From Kryptolebias marmoratus (Eukaryota > Chordata > Actinopteri > Cyprinodontiformes > Rivulidae), in NCBI RefSeq assembly GCF_001649575.2, contig NC_051441.1, positions 8,511,024-8,575,023 of the forward strand: a DNA stretch of 64,000 nt. Reading direction: 5' to 3'. Below are positions 26,301 through 39,617 of this stretch, piece after piece (position 1 is the first letter of the stretch; every line of letters begins with the position of its first letter). The notes below the pieces were generated by a model that worked only from the letters and a program-made list of their open reading frames with translations, ran no database searches and had not been told where the DNA came from. A program made the position numbers and the translations under genes.

Positions 26301-29300
26301 TTGGAACCTTTTTGTTTTGTCAACCCTTCAATAATCTGGGCCCAGGTGACTGACTCAACCGCTGGACAATATTCACATTCAAAAACTGCTGAATTGCTTT
26401 TTTCTATGTTTTGGTTGAATGTCCATCTGTGTTGTGAAGCCCTGTCCCTTCAGCTATGCTGCTTAAAGGTTGAATCTGTTCAGACACCTTATCCCCTGTC
26501 AAAACGACAGAAAACAGGGCATTGGTGCATGACTCAAATGGCCTTACAGGCTTAAAACAAAAGCCAAAGCAAGCTGGCTTTACGGCTGACAATCCAGAAA
26601 ACCTAATCAGAACCAGCTGCAAAATACCCTGAAATACCTCAAATAAATCTCAAACCACAAACAGTCTTCTGGTTCTTTCGCTGAAAGGCTTAACTGAAGC
26701 CATAAATGATGATAATTATGCCATCTGCATCCGATGAGGGGTTAAGGCAGGATTCAATACTCAACGGTGGAGAGGCCTGGCATTTGGATTTAGGGTAAAC
26801 GTGAATGAAAAGTAAGACAGTTGACGCCTGAAATGAGTATGTGTGAAGACTGCACACATAAACAAGTCTTGGGTCTTCAGTAGCAGCTTCAACATTCAAA
26901 AGCCGCACTCCAGCATTAACTGCAGACCATTTATTTTCACTTTAACAAAGAAATAATAAAGGAAAAGCCCACATCTGTCAATCAAAGAGGGCTTGAAGTC
27001 AAATTTTCAATTATTTTAACTTTTTTAAAAGAAGAAAGGGGGCTGTACAGAAGAAAGCTGGAATTCCTGAACCCCTCTTTTATTAAGTATTATAAATTAA
27101 TACTGAATTTACACTTTAAGCATATATTCTAGTTGAATTGAATCTGAATGTGCATTAGTAGGCAGTTCAGTCCTCTCAAACTTCGGCTGGCTGAAACTCA
27201 TGTCTTCCTGTCCTGATTCTGATGCATACAGATTGACATTTTACAATATGCTGAATCTGACTGTATTGTATTATAATTGTATTAAACTGACTGCACGCAG
27301 TTAGAGGTGAATCTGTATCTGTTTTTACCTGAATTGGATTTCATCTAATTTGATATAATTTTTGCTTTTTGTGCCTTGATTTGACTTCTGTTGTGAACCT
27401 GTGAATAATTTGAACTGATTCAAAGGGAAATTTTCTTCTTTCTTGTTACAACTTTTCAAGTTTATGTGTTTGCTATTTACAACTGATGTTTATTCATCAG
27501 TGTTGCTGTGTTGTTCAATGAAAGAAAGTACGAACAACATGTGCAAAAACACTTCACATATAAAGTGTAATTTAGCTGTTTCTATGCACTATAATCTGAA
27601 AAACATTTTGAGTTCCTCATTTTTTGAACTGGGGACAAAAATCTCTTCCGTTTAGATCATGGACACTCTGAGAAGTGAAATGTTTCTGATTTAAAGCTCT
27701 GTTGTGTTAATGTTTGTCAGAGTGATGCTAATTACTTTTTAAAAACGACTTCAGGAAGTCTTGCTGTTGAACATGCTTAGTGTATCATTAACACTATCTA
27801 GACTCATAATGTTTATAGCTTAACAATGGGTTGTTGTCGCTTACTATTATTAACAGTTAACCACCGAAATTCTAATTTTCTGACATTTTTAATTGCATTT
27901 TAATGTGGCAGGAAAAGCTAAAGTATTATGAGCCTTAATTGCAACAAATTAAAACAAAACAAATGCTGAATCAAAAGGAGACTGAGTGTGTTTGAGTGAG
28001 CTTCTGAGGGCTTCATTTTCCCCGTTATACCACAGGAGCCTGGAAACCGATGTGATATTCTCATAAAAATGGTCGTTTATCTTAATTCTTCAAGGCAAAA
28101 CCATCTGGGATGAAATGTTGTGAGACACACAGGATGGAAAGTATTTATATTAAACGTCTGTTCCCTTAAATATGACCTTTAATGCTTGTTTGCATTGTTA
28201 ATGAGGTCTGACTTTCTGTTTTAATGATTATTAAAACAGATAGTTAATCTATTTTTCAGTTAAGAGTACAGTTAAACAGCTCATAAAGTGAATATGTCAG
28301 AAATGTATTTTATAATAATTAAAAATTAGATCATATATTAGAAGAAAAAAACATTCCTTTGCAGAATGATGGATTGAGAAATTTAAAGTATTACTCAGAA
28401 ACAGTTTTAGTTCCTTGCAGTTCTCTCAAATTTTAATCCTGTTTTAAAACACAGTTACTTCTTATTGTTCTCTGCACAGGTTTGCAGTTTTACTCAGAGG
28501 AAGAACCAGAATGACATTTTCTCTTTCTGCAGTGCTCTTAACGTGCTCTTATGAATAATGTTTTTTATTTTTTTTGTTGGCTTAAAAAATTTAAAACTGC
28601 ACTTTATGTCTGCACTAATCAGCAAAAATACTGAAGATGACAACCAAAGATTGATGATTATATTTAATTTAACTGACAGTAATGTTACATTTTTTATTAA
28701 CATCACTATTTTTCTGGTCTTAGATTAGTCAATAATATCAAGTGGAAGGTCTTAAATAATCTCCACGTGTCAATTTAAAGTTCAGAAATAATTACTTATG
28801 ACATATTTTCACCAGAATTGTTACAAGGAGTAAAATTACTAGTAATAAGTTAATAAAAAGGGTAATGTAAGACTGCTTGTGTTGTCATTGTGTCTTCATT
28901 TAATGAGGCTTTTAGCAAAGTTTCTATTTTTAAACTGACATCAGAAGGTTTGTTGCAATAACTTTTTAGATCATAAGGCAAAAAGTTTGGAAACCAGTGA
29001 TTTAGAGACATCTCCTCAAAACAGTTCAGTGACTGTTTGGTGCAAACAGTTAATTTTGGCAGCTAACTGTGGTTTGCATAAGTAGCAACATGTTTGAAAA
29101 GTATTAAAAGTTAAAAATGCATGTTTTAGTGACAAACAAAACAGCAGAAGGCAAGAAATAAAATAACCTTGTTATCTTTGATAAAAACAAGGTCATATTT
29201 CTGCAACATTGTGCTATTAAGTTCCTGTTCTGAATGTATTTTTGCATTTCATTTTCTGCCTGACATAGTTTTCTCCCAGGAATTCCCGTCCTGACAAAAT

Positions 29301-30750
29301 ACCAATTTCCCGTCAGCCGTATTCCACCGAGCGCTGACACCGGGAGAGTTCAAAGCTTCAGCTTGGCTTCAAGGTGTGTAGGAGTGTTGTGGTGATGAGT
29401 GCTCGACAAGAGGAGAGAGGAAACAACAGCAGTTATCTTTGGAAGGCAGGTTGTAATAAGTCAGCCCTGGCACAGAAACCGGCTCAGTTCACACCTCGCT
29501 GCGGACTGAGTGGAAATGGTTGAGCCGCCTGTCCAAGATGTGTGGCATGAAAAAGGCAGAGCAGGATAATGTCCGGCAGCTGATCAAACATGGCAAGTGA
29601 GGGAGAGCGAAATGTAAAAGGTTTCTGTCGTGACTGTGTCAGCCAACCTAAGTCTTCAGTTTATGTTGCTGCAATAAACAACAAGAAAAAACTGCTTCTA
29701 TACATGTGCATGCTGCAGTTTGTGTTGGTTTCTGCAAGTCTAAGTATGTGTCGTTTATACAGCAATTTGTAAGGCACAATCTTGTCCCGTAAGTACATGC
29801 TGACTGATAAAACAATAAAATCAGGTTTAGACATATGAACAGAAAGACACACACACTTGTGCAAACATTTGAAAGATATGGGCTGGCAGACACGATGTGT
29901 TCAGGTGAATGATTTGGAGTAAATCTCTGGAAATTGGAAGATTGGCTTCATGTCGGAGGAATCTATCCATTTAAAGTGGAGGCAGGCTGAATCACATCTG
30001 AGTCTTTATGGTTTACAAACATACAGTACAGTTCAGATGGTTGAAGTGCGATTCAGAAGGGTTTGTGCATTTAACATTTTTCTAAAAGTAGGAGATGAAA
30101 TCTTTCTTTGCTCAGCCCAGTTGGAGTATTTACATTTCTCGAGCTTCACATATCAGTTTTTTTCAAAGTTAAAGTAGTTTTCCAGATTTTAAGTCCTTCA
30201 CATGAACCTTAATTTCCAGTGACAACAGTACGGCCACCTGTGATGGAAACTTCTTAGCAGAACTGACTTCAGATTCTGTCGTTTCTGAGCACGATGAATA
30301 ATTGACATCACCACCCAGTCTCGACTGTCTCATCGATTACATTTTCCAGCCTGATGCCAGGAGGCCAAATTCATAAAGAAAGGAATGAAAACTGCTTGAA
30401 AAACTGGCATTTACACTAAAGATAAAAGATGCAGTGAGTTCAAAGATTCAATCGATTTTCCCACCAGCTCAACAGCTGAGAAAAATAAAATTCTTGGTAA
30501 AGACAACTGCACCTTGTTCCCAGCTGCCTCGTGTCTTTGGCAACTTTGACAATGCCTTCAAGTTTCCTCTTCAAGTTGTTTAAGTTATTTATAAGAGTAA
30601 AATTTATATTAAATGTATATCATTCTATACCATCTGCTTATTATCAACATTATTTCTTCAGATGTCTAAGACAACCAATATAAATGTGATAAAGAGAAAA
30701 AACGTGTAAAATCGAAATAGTTAAGTTTCTGTGTTCAGTGACACCCAACT
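14343..30750. other. Gene-free interval, left part
   Basis: There are 16 kb with no supported gene on either strand. All open frames are short (at most 145 codons), lack family motifs and do not chain through splice sites. A few less AT-rich patches stand out (16810-16975, 18170-18330, 23123-23450, 29340-29600) and could be conserved non-coding elements. Small local repeats include (GTGAGTGT)3 near 16976 and a TTCCTCATT repeat near 22255. No tRNA, rRNA or microRNA hairpin was recognised by eye. Confidence 0.55.
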
Positions 30751-31066
30751 GTCATGGCGGAGGGTAATAATGTAAACGCCTGTGTCTATTTGTGTATGTT
30801 TATTTGTCTGTCTGTTTGTTAGTAAAATATAAAACCATAAAACTCAAACATCAATCATTGGATGTATACCTGCTGATTAACTTTTAATGTCAATACAATT
30901 CAAGATGGCTGCCACAGCTAAAAATGTGCAGAAAAGTGGCTACAACTCATCACTTCTACATGTATTGAGCTAAATCTTAGTGTAGTAGCACCTGAGTCCA
31001 TCTTCAGTACATACTCCTTGTAGTAACTCATCACTTTGCTGAAAACTTTGGCACGATATGTCTTCC
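30751..31066 (+). repeat. Copy C of hairpin-ended dispersed repeat, 3' end lost
   Basis: This copy carries the TTTGTCTGTCTGTTTGTTAG block, then AATCATTGGATGTATACCTG, GATTAACTTTTAATGTCAA and CAATTCAAGATGGCTGCC, in the same order as copies A and B. It runs to GAAAACTTTGGCACG and then diverges before the palindrome. It lies alone in the gcgr-slc25a10 interval. Confidence 0.55.
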
Positions 31067-31992
31067 TTTGACGAACAATATTTAGTTTCATTTTTTATTA
31101 ACAAGTTTTGTACATTATAAACTGCCACTGACAAGAAGATGCTAAGACAGGATGAGGACACTGGTTTTATGAGGTAGTTCCTGGTTAAAAGCTGAAGTGA
31201 GACTTATCAGTGTTCTCAATACAACAGCTATTCTCATTTTCCTAAAATAAAAAATGTCATCGGGCATTCAGAACATAAACTTCTCTAAACCCTGAAGGTT
31301 TATGGGTGTTTAAACTTAAAATATTGCTATTTGACAGCTCGGTTTTGGAACTTGATTTTTTTCTTCTTTTTCTAAATTACAAATTTAGCAGCAGAAATGC
31401 CGAGTTGTTCATGATGTATGATACATCTTCTCTATAGAAAAACAGCTTCTGGGGTTGCTAATTGGTTTAGGTCAGCATCGCTTGTCATTGCTGAAGTGTC
31501 GAGCTTCATCACTGTCACAACTGGAAGCGAAGTAATTGGACGTTTTGTTTCTTTTGTCTTTAGTGAAATATATTTTGACCAAAAAATAAAAACTGTGTGA
31601 ATCGGCAACTTCCTAAATCTAATTAAGTTATAATAAAGAAGGTGTAAAATACTGAATACAGCTTCAGTAATGTGCTATTTGTTGAGCTGAAACAAATAAA
31701 AGCACGACTGTTAATTTGTTATAATGCAGTTTGTTCACTAGACTGTTTTTTAATTCCTTTTATTGATTAAAATTCCATATAAATGACAATTTGTCTAAAC
31801 GTGTTTTCAGTCATTAGGCAGGCGTATAAATAGTCACTTCTTGGAGGTGTGCTTGGACCTGGAAACAGATAAACAACTAAGATTTCTAACTCATCATCAA
31901 CTATAAGAGCAGATGTCTCTTACATTTAGGTCTAGCATGTTAACCTCGGTGGTGCGATCGGTCATGATCAGCTCTTAGTCACTTTAAATTAG

Positions 31993-32084
31993 ATCCAGCC
32001 GCAACAGAGCGCCACAAGGTGCTCCAGGCCAGAGAGCTTCCCTTCGACACTGAGCGCTACAAGAAGGACCGACACAAAGACGTG
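31993..32084 (+). other. Isolated exon-like segment, owner unknown
   Basis: In one frame this stretch encodes a highly charged peptide with no stop, including LQARELPFDTERYKKDRHKD. It is flanked by TTAAATTAG on the left and GTG|gtgaac on the right. The codon composition (CGC, CTC, GAG, AAG, GAC) is unlike the AT-rich surroundings. I do not recognise the protein, and no further exon chains to it. It may be a fragment of a retrocopy, a lone exon of an unrecognised gene, or chance. Confidence 0.3.
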
Positions 32085-33159
32085 GTGAACAGTTGTTCAG
32101 CGACATGTTTTAGGAGTTATTCAAATACAAATATTGATTCTAATGATTGTCCCAGTGGTGGCAGAGATCACCTTGGTGTTATAAAAGCAAGCACTCGCAG
32201 AAACAGATCAATTCTTCCTTTAAAAACCACAGAATCCATAAAAAACATAAACTTTTTCACAAGTGTATTTTTAAATATATTATAATAACACAATTAAACT
32301 AACCTATTTCCATTTTTTTTTATTCTAAAAGTAGAAAACATCTCAAAATGCAGCGTTTGTTGCCTGTAACGTCTTATGATAACAGATTGTAAGAACTTTG
32401 TTTTCCAGCAGATGATGAGCATTTAAAACATTAAATATTATTATTTAACTGAGTTTTAATAAGACATTGTCAGGAATACAATTCTGTAAAATGCTGCCTG
32501 GCTGTTTTTTTATTTTGATATGTTTTCAAATTTAAAACTACCCATTTTGGAATAAAATGGGTAGTTACTTAAAAATAAATAAATTGTCTTTGAAAATGCT
32601 GCATGAATGACTGCTGAAATAAGCTGAAAAGCTGAAACTGAGTCATTAAAGCTAAAAGAAACAGAATGTTAACTAAATCCTAAAGAAAGCAACATGTTAG
32701 CTAAAACAGGAGCTAAAGCTAGAAGGAGCAAAAAACTAAATAAAAGTTGCAAAACACTAGCTAAATGCTAAATGTAGCAAAAGCACACACCTCTTGAATG
32801 AGATGGACATTTTGATAAAATAGCATAAAGTACGCAGCAGTAACTCGACATGAGGAAAAATGACAAACAAAACAATAGTATGAAAGCTGCATTCATATAA
32901 TAATAATGATAATAATAAACAGAACATAATATAATTAATTTACCATTTTACAAACAGCCATTTTACATAACATTTTAAATTACATGTAATTTATTTTAAA
33001 AGCTCTACACACCCAACCAAAGAGGCTGTTCAGCCTCTAACATCAGAACAGCACTTTTATAGGTGACCTTTTATTTTTCCACGATAACCTGCAAAACCAC
33101 TCAGCCTTTCTTATCTGAATTTCATTATATGAAGGTCAATTGATGTGCTTTCTGCAGTT

Positions 33160-34800
33160 CCTGTCCCACCTCCACTTAAGACCCCTTACAAACCCCTCTC
33201 TGCCTTAATGGCTGGATGGATACTGGAGCTGTATTTTCTCTGGGCTTGTTTTCCAGCGCCGGCCTTGCCATGGTATCGACATTATCCCTGACAGGATGAT
33301 TATCCTGTCAGCTAAAGGCTCGGCCTGATTATGCATGTTTCCATTTTATTTTCATTCCGTGCCATGCGTGGTGAGAGGCTCTGGGGGGGAATGCGGAGGT
33401 GAGAAAGGTGCTGCTACAGTGTAATTAATCTTGTAGCCGTGCTGAGGTCGTTTTTGTGACTGGGTGTGCCCAGGGCCTATTAAAAACAACAGGGGCGCTC
33501 TAAAGACGGTGATGAAAACAGCAGCAGGGGAAAGATTACTGGCAAGTAGATGGGCTTCTTCCTGCTGCAAAAAAATGTGAAAATTGTGATTAAAAATATT
33601 TTTCATGGACGTGTTTTATTATCAGCATTAGGCTTCTCCTGTGGAAGTGCATCAACCATGTGAGGTGCTCTGTGTCTTAAAACGCTTAAAACAAAAACCT
33701 TTGAGCTGCACTTGTAAAGACCTAATCAATGTAAGTAACCTCTCAATTAAAAATAGATAAATATCACAATCATTGTGATATCTACTTTGATGTGTACAAT
33801 AAACTACATTTGATATCTTTGCTTGTCTGTTGTTACATTTCCAAAAAAAAGCCCATGAGGTAGTAACCTTGTAAATGTCAGCTGTGTTAGCATGAGCCAC
33901 CTGCATGTCAGTGAATAATTGAAGGAAGTCGTTTTGGCTGCTCCAACATGCCGTGTTCATGCCATGAAAGGTGAAAAGTCCTGCCTGTGCCAGCGGCTTC
34001 TATAACCACACACAAAAAAGGAAAAAAAAAACAAAACTTGTGGCTCCTGCTGGAAATGATTATTCATTGCTGAAAGCTGGAAATAGGCGGCCAGTAGGTT
34101 ACATTTGCTTCACACGCTCTTTGTGGATAGATTCTGTTCTTTATTTGGCTGGATATTGGGGAAACAGCGTCCTATTCACAAGTCGGAGCAGAGAGATAAG
34201 ACCTGCAGGCAAAATGGCTTCTGTTTATGTTTTTGGTGCTTTTTTTATTTTTTATGCTTTTTACTCAGCTCTGTTTGAACGTCCTTTGTGAGTCTCAACA
34301 GAGATAATTAATCAATTAGAGACGTAAGAGGTTTGTCGTCCTCTCCCGGCCGGGATTAATGGGCTCATTTATGTGATGACGAGGAGTGTTTTCACTGGAG
34401 GCTCTGAAGCCGTTAGATGCTGCCTAAAGGCAAAATCGCAATGAGATTGCATCCGGGTGGCAGTGTTTAAATTACCTTGTTAGGCTGCCAGTCGGTAGTA
34501 ATCATGTTCCACTGGCTGTACCTGATAAGCAGCAGCAGTATTTCCATTCAGAGCCCCCGTCATATCTCACAAGTGTCATTTCTGTGCATCATTTACCCTG
34601 CTCTGTTCTCTCCCCCTGAGACATTTTCATCCGAGAGCCAGCAAGCATAAAGACGAGTAACCCCGCTGATGACAGAGGCTGATGCTTCAGCAGCAGAAGC
34701 AATCACACGTATCCTCCGTTCCAGCCACTCCTGGATCTGAATGACTGTCATCAAGCACCCATGGTAGGAAACATGCACTCAGCCGGCACCACATTCCTTC
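33160..34800. promoter_or_regulatory. Possible conserved non-coding cluster
   Basis: Balanced base composition, few homopolymers, and several TAAT-type and palindromic words (TGATTATGCATG, GATAATTAATCAATTAG, GGGATTAATGGGCTC) set this stretch apart from its AT-rich flanks. That texture is common in vertebrate conserved non-coding elements. This is an impression from composition only; I cannot align it to other fish here. Confidence 0.25.
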
Positions 34801-37800
34801 ACCTTTTTTGGCCACATCTGGCTACAACACAAAGCGCGCTTCATTAGTTAAACTATCAAACATGAGACGCTGGTGCTGAATTATAAACCAAATGCAGTAA
34901 TGAATCACTTTGTAAACTTAAATAAATACAAATCAAGCATTTGGCTAATTTTAGTTCCTAAAAGATATAATCGCCTGTTATTGGCATAAACAGCCGTGTT
35001 TAACTGAAAGCATGAGCTGACGATGAGAAAATAAGGACTTGGATATTTTGTTTCGTAAAAGCTCTAATAGTGCAATAAAAGTGGATTCGGTCTCACAGAG
35101 TTTGGAGTCGATCCCAGATGACAGTGGGCGAGGATTGGAGTCCAGCTTCTCCTCAACAGGTTTATTATCTCCTTCTGACGTTATCTGAGAAACACCTCAG
35201 ACTAAGCCTGTTCGTTGTCAGCTATTAGCTTTTTTAATTCTTACAATATTAAGTTGCAAGCAGCTCAGTTTCTCCCAAATCAGCTCTTAATTTCACCATT
35301 AAAGACGATTTTAAAATGGTGTTAGGGAGCATGAATTTATGTGTCTGAAGTAACTACCACTTAAAACGGTGATGAAAACAAAAATACAGCCATGGCACTT
35401 TGGGGCTTTGGAGATTTGGAACTATCTCAGCTGTGAGATTTAAGGATTTACAGCGGAAAGTTACCTCATTTCTGTAACCCTGAAACAAGAGGTTGGCTTT
35501 CACGTTGCTGTAAACGGCAAATTCACATCAGCAGTGATGTTCTCTGTAAGCAGAAGTTACCTGACGTTAGCTTTAAAGTTTCACGAGTTGCTTGTCTTAG
35601 ATTTTTGTTCCGGTCAGAAGTGGAAAATTTCATTTTATATTTATCGGCAGATGCAACGCAGGGTGATGCATCACAAAAATAAATTGTAAAATAAAAAATT
35701 TTTTTTTTTTTCCTATTATGGCAGTGGGTGATCATGTAATTAAACCACTGGGTATATTTGACATGTTTCACAGACCAAAAGAGTGGACTCAGAGGTGGAC
35801 AACTGAATCTAAATTCAAGCAAAAGGCTGACAAGGCAGCAAAAACCTAAATACTACACCAGGAGAACAGAACAGGAAAACTGGGAGCGAACAGTAAAACC
35901 AGACAAATCTAGGAGATGAGGCTGAGGAGGAGATGAAGGACGGACGTAAAGGGAGAAAAGTGAGACTAAATAAACAGAAATATCCTCAACAAATATCTAA
36001 AAATAAATAAACCCTAACTTGCAACAGAAACTGGCTAAATTCCCTGGCTAAATGTGCTTTCTTTGAAAAATAATACAATACCTTAATGCTTACTGGGTGT
36101 CATTTAGATGTACAATTTTAATTTGTATAAAAGTATAAAGTTGTACAAAGCTGCACACAACATGAAAGCTAATAACGTACTCAGATTCTGTTTCTGCTTT
36201 AAAGAAAAGGTGTTACAGCTGGTAGGTTATGATAGAAATTGTGTTTCGATGCTGTGTAAAAACAAGTCTGAATCTAATGGATGCAGAATAATTCAACATT
36301 TGAACATGTTGTTCCCGCCGATCGTGCCGCAGTGCAACATGCGATCTGACCTGTTGACTTGTCACATTTTTGGCAGAAAATGTTCAGCCGCCCGTCAGTA
36401 ACGCACGGCTCTGCTAATGACTGACATCCGCCTCAGAGGCCAAAATGTGAGCAAAACAATATTCTGCTAACTCTGTTCTTCCGCTCTTTAATAGAGGCGC
36501 AATATTAGGTTTGTAATAACAAACTTAAAGACATCAGTAGCAAGCTGCTCCAGCGTGCACCCACTGGAACATTTGAACTATAATGCCAGGTGTTATTCTC
36601 ATTATCTTAAATATGCATTGGTGTGTGAATCTAGTGTTTCTTTTAAATCAAGTCAATTTGGCCACAGGGGTAAAACATGAAAGGTAAGGAAATGAAAGCA
36701 ATTGTTTTATAATAGGACCACAAAGCAATATCTGACTGTTCTTATGTGTTAATGGTTAAAGAACAATCTGCAGGCACATCTATGCAAAACATAAAACTTA
36801 TTTAGAGGCAGGCAGAAGCGGAGAAAAGTGCTTTAATTTTAGAAATCTATTTGGGTTTATTGTCAAGCAAGTTTTGCCACAAACAACATTTAAACCAAGG
36901 GAAACATTGCTGAGTTTATTTTCACTTACCTCTTGGCACGTCTCACAGAACCAGAAACAAGTTACCACCAGTGAAATTAGATTTTTACCTCTCTTGTAAA
37001 TGTTACAGACCTTTGGCGTGCCAGCTTGTGGTAAAATACGGCAGAAAAAGCCGCAATTTTCTGCAAATAAAAGAAAAACTCGGGAACGACTCCAGATTAC
37101 TCAGTATGTCATTTTAATTGGTCGAGACTTGACTCGAAGCACAAAATATTGTTTTTGAGGTGTACAAACATGACGAGTGATGATGACTGTCTGAAACGCA
37201 CAGCAAACGTTCTGTCAGCTCGACTCAGACTGGCATCATTTATGTTTTAGTAAACAATCCACCACCGATTTTCATCTCACCTCATATTGCAAATATTTAA
37301 TTTGGAGTTTTATTTTGGTCTCATTGCGATTTAATACATTCTTCTTCGTCAGTGTTCACAGAAGTTTGTCCTGCTTTTGTTTGGCCCATTAGCGCCGGGT
37401 CACAACAATGAGTCATCCTATTACCTCTGTCAGGGAGCATTTCTCAGCTGCAGCCGGGTTGTGTTCGTGCATCCCCCCCAGTTCGATTCACTCGCTGATT
37501 CTCACTTCATAAAAATGTCACAAACACTTTAATATAGATAGCCTGCCCCCTTTCTTAAACATTACTCTGAAAAAAATGCTTCAAAAAGTTAATAAAGACC
37601 CACCACATTACCTCCCAAATCCTTCAAGGCTGGGCTCCACCCATGTGCAGGCTGGCAGGGGCTCCGTCCTCACACAACCCTCAGAATAAAGCAGGTTTAG
37701 AAAATATTCTCCATGATGGAATACCTGTCAGAAATCGAGTCTGAGTAGGGTTATTTTTCACGCAGCATGCCAGTGTAAGTGAAATACTGTCTGAAACAAG

Positions 37801-39141
37801 GAACCCATCTGTCTAAAAATCTATAGGATTGTTTCCAAAAATTGGTTAGGAACTGGTTCACTTGCTATTTCAGCATCATGGTGGTAAAGAAAGACTGTGA
37901 TTCATAACAGAAACGTTTGCAGGATGAGGATAAAATCAACATTTAAACAATCGTTTGTCAATTGATATGTCAAGTTAAACATGTCCCTAAAACCACTGTG
38001 TTTTATTGAGCTTTCAGATCGCTTTACTGCACAGATCTGAAGACATTTTTTTAGGGGGGAAATGTTTTGTAAAGGTAGCAAAGATAAGCATCCGAGCTGA
38101 GCTGAGGGCTGCCAGAGTACGCAGAGATCAGAGCTGCTCTTTTCAGAAGGAGCCAGAAACAGGAACCAACGTGGAAGCCTCAAACACTCCAGCAAGATGA
38201 TTAATGATGATGGAAAAAAGCTCCAAGTTCAACAGCTATTTCTTTTGTAAAACTTCCCGTGTTTGTAGTGATTAGGTGATGGGATTAAAAGTCAGATGTA
38301 CAATATTTCCTCCGGAGCTGTTTCAGTAAAAGCTGGATGCCAGAATGAAACATCTGTAAGCAATTCATGTCTAAAACCATGTATCAGACGGTAGCGCTGT
38401 TCGGGTCATTTAACATTTTAATTTAACACTTTTTATCCAGTCATGAAACAACAGCTGCTAATGGTTTTTTTCTCCCACAGACTTAAGTTACAGAATAAAA
38501 GATTTATCCCTGCGCCTCACCGCAATGTTAATGATACAGTAGTTCCAAGTTTTTCAACAACTCATTTTCACTTTCTATAACTGCGGAAATGTTGTTTTTT
38601 TTCTAATACAAAACTAAAGGGAAATGAGTTCACTGTCATTTATTCAGTGCAGCCCTGAATGAGGCTGAAAAGCAAACTGATGACTGTTCTCTGTTAACAC
38701 CTCCTGATGTTGTTAAGCATCATAATGGATGCTAACTCCACGGCTATCACAGGCTCGCTTCCTGTGCCAAAAGCAGCTAAAATTAAAGCAAAGATTAAGT
38801 TGTTCTGATGAGAAAAAAATCAACCTTTTAAGGCTGCTGGAGAAGAAGAAAACACGCTTTCGCTGTTGCAGCTGTTGTCGTTCTAGATGTGGAGAGTTTC
38901 AGCTGACCTGTCTGAGACAGCTGGATGACAGAAACAGGAAAAAAATCATCTGTTAGCATGAATCTTCTGAAGGTGAGAAAATTAATCATACAAAAGAATT
39001 TAAATCAGATAATGTGATCTGTTTATTATTAGCAGCTGACAAAGAGCAGCAGCATCTTTATGAGAGTTTATACCACTTTTTTAGTAATGCCTACTGAGTC
39101 AAATAGGCTATATTTTCTTTATCCTCTCTTTTATGACACTT

Positions 39142-39183
39142 TAATAATAATAATAAATATATATATATATGTATATATATATA
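39142..39183. repeat. (ATA)n/(AT)n low-complexity tract
   Basis: AATAATAATAATAA grades into an alternating AT run with a single GT interruption. It is simple sequence with no other content. Confidence 0.9.
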
Positions 39184-39387
39184 AGCTACCAATTAAATAA
39201 TCTTAACAAATAACTTAAATACTACTTTGCTGGGTTCAAGTTTGACTTTGGAACCTCATATTGTTTAATAACTGGCTCTATATTATAATTTATTGCACAT
39301 TTTCGATATTCTGCAAACAGTTTAGTGTCATAATTCAGCAGCAGATGGTCTTAATTGTAAGGACTGTTGAGGTATATTCCCATAAAC

Positions 39388-39617
39388 CAGTGGTTCTCAA
39401 AGTTGGGTTTGGGAACCCCGCTGAGTGACAAAAATAACTTTTTATTTATCGTGAGCTGAAATTTTGGGAGTCTGCAGTGATGACGTTTAAGAAAAGTACC
39501 CAGAATTCAATTCAGCATCTATTTTTTACTTCTGAATCTTTGGTTTGACCAACGCACGCTTGATTTGCTTCTGACACCGTGGTTTTGTGGATCAGCTGAA
39601 TAGTTTGGGAACTACTC
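39388..39617 (+). mobile_element. hAT/Charlie-type MITE remnant
   Basis: The left end is CAGTGGTTCTCAAAGTTGGG, the common terminus of hAT-type short elements in vertebrates. About 215 bases on, AGTTTGGGAACTACTC resembles the diverged inverse of that end. The interior is non-coding. I do not find a matching 8-bp target duplication, so the right limit is uncertain. Confidence 0.45.

Larger units (their letters stand above)
32085..39387. other. Gene-free interval, middle part
   Basis: No supported coding gene. A-rich unique DNA alternates with more balanced stretches, mainly 33160-34800 (separate entry) and 36300-37500. An (ATA)n/(AT)n tract lies at 39142-39183. Open frames here are short and show no domain. 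Confidence 0.55.
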
